A stretch of 64,000 nt of DNA. Origin: Jaenimonas drosophilae (Eukaryota; Euglenozoa; Kinetoplastea; Trypanosomatida; Trypanosomatidae). Under the pieces are notes generated by a model, which did not search any database, was not told where the DNA came from, and worked only from the letters and a program-made list of their open reading frames with translations. Position 1 is the stretch's first letter; every line of letters begins with the position of its first letter. The translations under genes and the position numbers were made by a program. Positions 1 to 9,000 of this stretch are shown one piece after another. The stretch is from assembly GCA_030849065.1 (NCBI GenBank), contig JASAON010001652.1:124001-188000 (forward strand), written 5' to 3'.

Positions 1-3000
1 GTGCCTCATTTGTTTGAGGTGAATGTAGAAAGTGATGGGATGCACTTTCCCCCCGTTGAGCTCTCCGCAAAGGAGCACGCATACCGCTTCACGGGCCTCT
101 TTCCCAGCAGTACCTACGCCATATCTGTACGGAGCATCTCTGCCGAGGGACGTTGGGGTGCCCGCTCCAACGAGCTGACCGTCTGCACCGCTGACACCCC
201 CACCATCTCCTCCGTCGCGCTTGGCGAGACTTTCCTCTCCTTCACCTGGAGCCGTCCCAATGAAGAAGCTCCAGAGAGCAAGGTGGAGTATCTTCTTCAA
301 TGTAGCGCAACGCAGTACCGCCAAACAGAGGTGGTTGAGCTGAAGCGGTTGGAGGATGGCAGCATGGAAAAGGTCTTCCATGTAGAGTCTCTCAAGGCTG
401 GTACGGAGTACGCGGTGTCCATTCGCACCTTCCTCGATCAGGAGTGGGGCTGCTGGACGGAACCACGCCACTTTACAACCTTACCCAAGGCCGCGTTGAC
501 CTTTTTAGAGCGAGGGGAGGACTTCTTCACCCTTCACTGGCCGGACACCGGTGTGGCCCAGGCAGAGAGTGAGGTCCGCAGCGTCTTCAACATTGTGGTG
601 AACAAGGTGGAGTACTCTGGCGAGCGTGTACGTGTGCTCGACGAGCGCATCACCCCATCTTCTGATCAGCCAGGATTTCGCGTTAGTCATCTTCAGGCGG
701 ACACAGAGTACGAGGTCCAGAGCCGGACATGGCAACGCAACAAGGTTACGGGCTTCGAAGGTTGGGGTGAGTTCTCCTACCCAGTGCACGTGAAGACCCT
801 CCAGCCGGTCGTTCTGAACGTCTTGGACTTGGGCGAGGATTTTGCCCACATCATTTGGCGGCGCGGCCTCTGTGAGGACCGTGGTGCCGGTGACGATGGC
901 CCGGAGTGGGAGTTCCTTAAGTACGAGATTGTGGTGGGCTGCATGGACACTGGCGAGGATGCCGTGCTGCACCGCCAGGTGGTGGAAACGGACTACAGCA
1001 TTACCAATCTTCATCCATCCACGACCTACATTGTCTCCGTTCGAGCCTGCGACAACCGTGACCAGTGGGGTCTCTGGAGCAAGATCAAGGTTCGCACCCT
1101 TGCTTCTGTGGAGACGGCAGTCCATGAGATTGGTGAGGACTTCGTCCGCCTCATGTGGCAACGCAAGGCTGTCGATACCAACTCGACCGACGTCACCGCC
1201 GCTGACATGTTCATCTCCAAGTACTCCATCTTTGTGTACAGCAAAGAACTCCTAGAAAAGGACGTGCTTCCGCATAATGTGAGTGGCTATGGTGCCGGCG
1301 GCAAGTCGGATGTAGCCCGCCACCACATCGTCACCAGCGACCACACCTCATTCTGTGTGACGGACCTACTGCCCGATCGTGAGTTCGTCGCTGTGGTTCG
1401 CGCGTCCACCGCCTCTGGCAAGTGGGGCCTCTGGAGCAAGCCCATCCACTTCCGCACCAATCCGCAGTTCTGCATCCCTGTGAACAACCTGAGCATCGGT
1501 GAAAACTATGTAAATCTTATTTGGAGCCGTGACACGGAGCCTGTCACCGACCCAGGGGTTCTTTTGGGAGACCTCACCGTCACTGGGCAGCAGCTGCGTA
1601 TTCATGGCGTCAACACACAGTACTCCAAGGACCACACCCTCGATGCGGATATTCGAGAGCTGAAGATCTACGGGCTCTCCCCCGCCACCGCCTATACAAT
1701 TCAGCTCCGTGTCTGTGGCAAGAGTGGCTGCTGGGGTCTGTGGAGTCCACCAGTCCACATCCTCACACGTGGAACCATCTTGACGAAGACGGTCGAGGTG
1801 GCTGAGGACTACGCCACCATCGCCTGGGAGCGTCGCAAGGTTCCCAACCCGCACCACTACCCGACCGGACGTGGTGTGGTGACGAGCTATCACCTCCGCG
1901 TGTACAACAATGTTGGAGTACACCTGGAGACCTTCCTTGGAGATGCGGATTGCCCCTACCGCATCACAGGCATGAAGCCAGATACCTACTACTGTGTAGA
2001 ACTCAAGGCCAACTACAATGACGAGGAGTGGGGACTCTGGAGTACCCCATTATGGTGCCTGACGATGCAGCCGATGCGTATCGAGGCCAAGCTCATCTCC
2101 GAGGAGTTCTGCTGCCTCTCTATCAGCCGACCAACACAACAGCGCCGTTTGCCCGAGGATGATGGCAACCGGACAACGGAGGACAAGATGGTTGCCTTTG
2201 GCCACCTACGCTCTCACCTCATGCTCTGCGTCACGACCCCGGTGCTGTCCAAGGCCCCTCACACCGTGAGCGGCTACGTCAAGGCGAAGAGCCACGATAG
2301 TTCACTGCCGCCTGATGCGATTGACCACCGCCTCGCCTACCAGACAGAGATTAGCAGCCTGACGGAGGCGACAGAGCACACGGTTCCGAACCTGAAGTCC
2401 AACACTGTGTACAGCGTCTCGGTACGCTCCAAGCTCCCCAATGGAGACTGGGGTATGTGGGCTCCATCGATGCTCTTTGCCACGGTTCCCACCACCTGCG
2501 TGCAGTTCAACGACATTGGCGAGCACTTCATCCGTGTGGAGTGGAAGCGCCACACGCAGCTGCTTCCTCCTCAGATAACCGACCCAGACAGCGTCATTCT
2601 CGGACTGGGCATGATCAGTGCCTCCCGCGTCCGTATTCGTGAGGTGGGTGGGTCCTACCAACACCTCTACTCCATTGACAGCTCCGTCAAGGCGTTGCGG
2701 CTCGAGGATCTCTCACCCGCCACCACCTACGGAGTCTCTGTCCAGACCTACAACGACAACTTCGACTGGGGTGCATGGAGTGAGGAGAGCAAGGTGCGCA
2801 CCGCACCTGGCATGGACATCAACATTCAGCACCTCACCGAAGATGCCATGTGGGTGTCCTGGACGCGTCTCCGCGATTTGGATAACATCAGCGACCCCGA
2901 CACCGCCATGAACGTCAACATCGCCGCCAAATCGTACGAGGTCTCCATCACTGGTCCTGGACTCTTCCGCTACACAAAGGAGATGAACTCCAACAAGCTC

Positions 3001-6000
3001 TTTTTCCGTGGACTGATGCCAGACACGGTGTACCAGGTCCATGTCCGCGCACTCTTTGCTGAGACGGAGGAGTGGGGCTTGTGGTCCACCAAGTCATTCC
3101 GAACGAAGCCTCGCCTGCGCGTCACTTTTGGCAGCATCGGCGAGCACTTCGCTATTGTGGAGTGGCGCCGACATCTGCCACACAAGCTCGGCGAGGATGA
3201 TCTGCAGGTGAAGGGCCCCATCACTGAGTGTGAGGACTTTGTTCAGCAGTTCCGCTTCAAGGTCCAGCTTGTGGGGAACCCAGTCCCAAAGATTTACGAC
3301 CTCAGCCCCACAGTGAGTAGCTTCCGACTGAAGAACCTGCAGCCTGCCTCAGAGTACCGCGTGTGGATGTGTGCCAAGGGCTACGAAGGGGTATGGGGGC
3401 TGTGGAACGAGGAGGTGCGTGTGCGTACGCTTCCAAAGCTCAAGCTGGAGATCTTGGATATCGGTGAGGACTACGTCCGCGTCTCGTGGAAGCGTGGACC
3501 ATGGGATGGCGAGTGCATGCCAGACAACGATGCCGAGGTTCGGCAGGTGGATGGCGCCGTGAGTGGCTATGAGATTCGTGTACTAGATCGAAATGGAGAG
3601 ACTGTCAGTACGCAGTACACGGGCTCGAAGGAGACGTACTGCGTCTTGGCAGGGTTGGACCTCCTCTCACTCTACTCTGTGGAGGTGCGGGCAAAGGATA
3701 CCTACGACGAGTGGGGACTGTGGAGCGATCCGCGACGCTTTGTGACGCTCCACGCCGTGGAGACGAACCTTCTTCGCTTCGGCGAGGCCTTCGTTGATGT
3801 GGAGTGGGCCCGTAGCGATGTGCTCCGCCAGCGCTTTTACGAGCAGGAACGCATTGAGGAGCTAGAGGAGGATGAGGATGTGGAGGAGGGAGAGGTCTCC
3901 GAGGCTGAAGTGGAGGGCCAGTCGGAGGTCTCCTTCAGCAGCAGCGCCGCCAGTGAGGAGAGCTTCCCCGATGATGTCATGCGTGAAGATGAAACTGTGC
4001 TGGAGTGGCACGTTCGTGTTCAGTGCCTGCGTCTCTACGGTGGTGTCCCCGATGTGGAAGACTTCAAGGAGTTCTACTGCACCGATGAAGACTGGCGTCG
4101 GATTGAGGGATTGCTGCCCAACACAACCTACGTCGTCACGGTGCGTGCGCGCAATCGTGCAGGGGACTGGGGACACTGGAGCCCCTCACTCACGGTACAC
4201 ACCTACCCGCTTGTCGAAGTGGATGTGGAGTGTGTGGGTGAGACCTTCGCCAATGTCTCCTGGGTGCGACCCGATCGTAGCGAGGAGGCCGCTGTGGATG
4301 ACGAGCTTGTCTGCTTCCCTGCGAAGGTGGAGATTCACAACTACCAGGTGACGGTGAAACCCCTCTCCACGGAACTCCCCTTTGACGAAGAGGACGAGCC
4401 ACTCGTGGAGGGGGCGCGTGTCTATGAGACGACTCAGCCCTCTCTGCGCCTTGGCAACCTTCTTCCTGGCACCCGCTACATTGCCACGGTGCGCGAGCAG
4501 CAAATTGACGACGATGGCAAGGCTATTCCTGGGGTGTGGGGTGCCCACTCTGACTGCAATTACCTTGAAACGGTTCCCCCGCTTCGTATTCTGCCCCTCG
4601 AGATTGGTGAGGACTACTGCCTCGTGGAGTGGAAGCGCACGGAGCGTGTGCCAGAGGAGGACAACCTCCTCTTTGCCATCTCCACCTCGCGCTGGCAGCA
4701 GGTCACCGACTTTGAGATCCACGTGCTGCGCCTCACTGACGACGCCGTGACCACCTACGAAGGTCCCATGGCCCTCGACACCATGGTTCCGCTTCCACCC
4801 AACAAGCAGAAGCACCACATTGAGGAACTCCTTCACAACACCATCTACGCCGTGCGTGTGCGCTCCAAGGGTGAGATGGGCACCTGGGGCCCATGGAGCC
4901 CAGTGACCAAGTTCGTGACGCAGTGCCGTCTGTTGCTTCAGGTTCAGGATGTCTTCGAGACGGACTTCGTCGTTTCGTGGACGCGTCCTCGGCCAAAGTG
5001 GTACGATGAGCTGCAGTGCGCTGGCGAGACAACTGACGAGAATGCAGAGGTTGAGCCCTCGCCCTTGTGTGAGGTGCTGCTGGGTGACTACAGCATTGAG
5101 AAGTACGAGCTCGTCATCAAGGGCATGTGCTGCGAACCAAGCCGTATGCTCAACCGCTGCCTCACACTGGACAATGATGTCATGGAGGTGTCCATTGCTG
5201 ATCTACAGCAGAACCAGCTCTACTCTGTCTGTGTTCGTTCTCTGAGCCAAAACCATCACTGGTCACGCTTCTCCAACAAGGAGGCGGTCCTCACGTTGGC
5301 ACCGATGGAGGTCCACATCGCCCACTTCACTGAGAATGCCGCTGTGGTGCGCTGGTACCGCAATCCTTCTGATGTCAGCCAGTTTGCGGAGCTCATGGAC
5401 CGTGATCGCGTGGAGGCAGAACGCCAATGCGATGAACGTGAGCGCCGCGACCTCTTCGAGCTTAAGTGCCGCCTCCAGGAGATGGAAAGCCTGGGTGAGA
5501 AGGTCAGCGGATGGCTGGACCCTGAGACCCGCCGGGAGCTCAACGCCCTCATTCGTGAAGAGACCATTCACCACCTCATTCTGGACAATGTCGTCTGTGG
5601 CAATACGGACAACACCGGTTTTCATCTCCAAATCTTCTCCGAGTGCACGGAAGGCTGCCACTGCTGCCCCTACGTCCGCGGTGTGGAGAAGATGCGCCTC
5701 GTACAGGGCCCGAAGAAGAAGGCGGAGGCTCCCCCAAAGCGGACGGGTGTCAAGAAGCGTGGAGGAGACTACGGTGCCTCTACGGCGAACCTGCTGGATG
5801 CCTCCTCGATCCCGCCCCTTCCCGGTGATGCGGGCGTGACGCTCAACAACTTGGCACTGGAGGAGTCCGCGGTGTTGGAGGAGGGCACCCTCATTGACGT
5901 GCAGCTTCTGGAGACTGTGCAGGAGGTTGTCGTCATGAACCTGAAGCCGAGCAGTGTATTCCACACCTCAGTACGATCCCGCAGCACCCGAGAGGAGTGG

Positions 6001-9000
6001 CAGCCGTGGAGCGCCCGCGCTCCGATTGCCACACTCGCGCCCATTACCCTTGGCCAGAGTCGCTTCGGTGAGCACTACATCAATCTCTTCTGGCACCGCA
6101 TGAATGAAGAGGCAACGCAGGACATGGACCGCAACATTGACCGCTGCCAGGAGCTCAACGAGGAGTTCAAGCACTACGCCCCCGATGATCTTCGCAAGCG
6201 CCAACAGGAGCTCCCGGCTGAGGAGTTCAACAGCCTATTGGAGCGTCTGAAGGAGCTGCGCCGTCTTCGTCGCCAGGTCGCGGCACAGAAGCAGGAGCTG
6301 GCGGACGGCAAGGTGGATCTTATCATTGACCCCAACACTCCCATTCGTGGCTTTCAACTCCGCATCGTGTTGGAGACGGGTGAGTTCACGGAGTACTACC
6401 TGGACAACCTAGAGTCTATTGCTGCCTTCACGGCTACTGGCCTCGCACCAAACCACATGTATGTGTGCTTGCTCTGTGCCGATTACGGCAACAACATTTG
6501 GGGTCAGTGGACAAAGCCTCTCAAGTTCATGACGCAGAATCTCATTCAACTGCAGCTCACCTACACGGGCGAGTCCTTCGTGGATATCGAGTGGCAGCGC
6601 ATGGACAACAAGAAGCTTCCACCCATTGATCGCGACGACACCATCACGAGCGATCCGTTGTCGGAGGAGGAACAAATCTACCAAGTGCGCATCGTTCACG
6701 AGGATATTCACACATCTGAAGAGATTGAGGAGTACCGCGACATGAAGGCGTGCAACGTCTTCCGCATTGACCATTTGGAGCCCGACACCAAGTACACCAT
6801 CGCCGTACGTGAGTGGGATGCCAAGGGTGACTGGGGCTTGTGGTGTGCTCCTCGTACCTGCTGCACCATCCCTGGCCTCTACACCGTCCACGACGATATT
6901 GGTGAGAACTGGGCGGTTGTGTCCTGGGGCCGCAAGGAGAAGCGTGTGGACTATGACAACGACATGCATGTGCTGCAGTTTGGTGTAGAGACCCTCTCCT
7001 ACTACCTGCGGGTGATTGAGATTGCGGAGAAGGAAGAGGAGGAGGATGAGGTTGTGGAGGAGTCCAACGAGGACGAGGAGGCTGGCCACCAGCAGAGCTC
7101 CTTGGAGACGGAGGAGGATCGTCTGGAAGCAACCTTGAAGGATATCGAAGGGTTCTTGGCACCATCGCGCCAGCGTGTTGGCCCGCTCCCGCCCCACGAA
7201 CACCCCAAGGAGTTCGAGGGTGAGGTGCATGGCCTCTACCACCTCGTCAAGCACTTTGAGGATGCTTCGGTGACGACTTTCACCATTGAGAACCTCAAGC
7301 CAGACCATTTCTACTGCGTCCAGGTTCTCTCCGAGACGACGGGCGGGCAGCTGGGTATCTGGAGTGCCGAACAGTTCATGCTCACTACTTCCAAGATCCA
7401 AATCACCACGGAGTGTATCGACGAGCTCTACATCGACATCCAGTGGTGCCGCTATCCACCACGTCAACACCCCAAGCTTCCCGAGGAGTTGGTCTACGTG
7501 GGCAACTACGAGGCGGTGACCTACGAGCTCGACGCCACGGGCCCGAACTACGCCCTAAACACCATTCTCCCTGCTGGAGTGACCTCCTACCACGTGAAGG
7601 ACCTGATGATGGATACGGTCTACAACATGCGTGTGCGTTCCGTCAACACAAAGGAGCAAATCAGTCTGTGGTCAGACGCCCTGTGCGCCGTGACACTGAA
7701 GCCGCTGGTCGTGTGGCCTCTTCAAATCACCGAGAATGCCATTTCGTTGGAGTGGGGACGTGGCGAGCAGCTGCCGGAGAACTACCCGGAAGGGGAAACT
7801 CCCCTGCAGATTGGCAGTCGCACCTCTGCTGGCTACCACCTCAAGGCGTTCCGTGTATGTGAGGAGGGGTTGACGCCCCTCTTTGAGAAGAACTTCAACG
7901 GCGAGGTGACGCAAATGGAGATCACGTCCTTGGCGGCCAACACGGCCTACGTGATGGCTGCACGTGCTTCCAATGATCGCGATGAGTGGGGACTGTGGTC
8001 TGAGGACCGCTGTGTCTACACGATGAAGCTCATTCAAACTGTTGTGGCAGCTGTGGGTGAAGACTTTGTGCGTATCCTCTGGAACCGTGAGGCCCCAGAT
8101 GAAATTCAACCACCCAACACCCCCGACGCCGCTCAGCCCAGCAGCTCGGAGGAGGCCCAGACACCCAGTGAGGCACTGGCACCGCGCCCCAAGAAGAAGC
8201 GCTTCCCGCTGCTCGATCGCCCGGTAGACCAACAACCCATCTATCTCAGTGCGCACTCCACCGTCAAGCACTTTGCCATCTCCGTTCGCCGGGAGGAGGA
8301 GCCCGAAGGCTACACCCTCGAAGCCAAGGCCACCGCCCACAGCTTCACCGTCCCCGCCCTCCGCCCTGATGCGGTGTACTACCTCTCCGTACGCGCGTGC
8401 TACGGCAACGGTGAGTGGGGCCCATGGAGTGAGACGGTCCAGACGGGTACCTACAACCTCCTCGCGGTGGAGCTCAAGGACCTCGGCGAGGACTTCTTTG
8501 CCGCTGCGTGGCAGCGCCAGGCCAACACCGCCAACCTTCATCAGCTTCTTCTGGGCAAGGTGGAGGAGACGATGTGCTATGAGCTCGCCGTGCACGACTT
8601 CACCGACGTCCCATTTGGTGAAGAGGGAGTGGCGGAGCTTGACTCACGTGCCCTGCGAAGCCTCTTCATTCAGCCAAAGCAGCGCAACTGCACTGTGCGC
8701 GATCTCCTCTCCAACCACCGCTACCGCATTTCTGTTCGTCGGTGGTACCAACCGCTGGAGAAGTTCCTCGAGGACTGCCCGCCGGTGAACCCCTCCACCG
8801 ATGACAGCCAAACCCGCGATATGATTGAGCGGACGCATGCGGTGCCCGGCGCATGGAGCGAGCCAGACTTCGCCGTCACCCTCCGCGACATGTACTGCGC
8901 CATGGAGAAGATTGGCGAGGACTTCTTCTGCGTCCGCTGGGAGCGCGACCCCCGCGCACCATCCCTGCCCGTACGCAAGTCCTTTGCCCCTCGTCCCATC

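Noticed and set aside
505..1161. Long minus-strand open frames inside the giant FN3 gene (also 6409-7470, 7672-8595, 8644-9522, 10603-11526)
   Set aside because: They are mirror shadows of a GC-biased coding strand; their text lacks domains and the + strand protein is clearly real.
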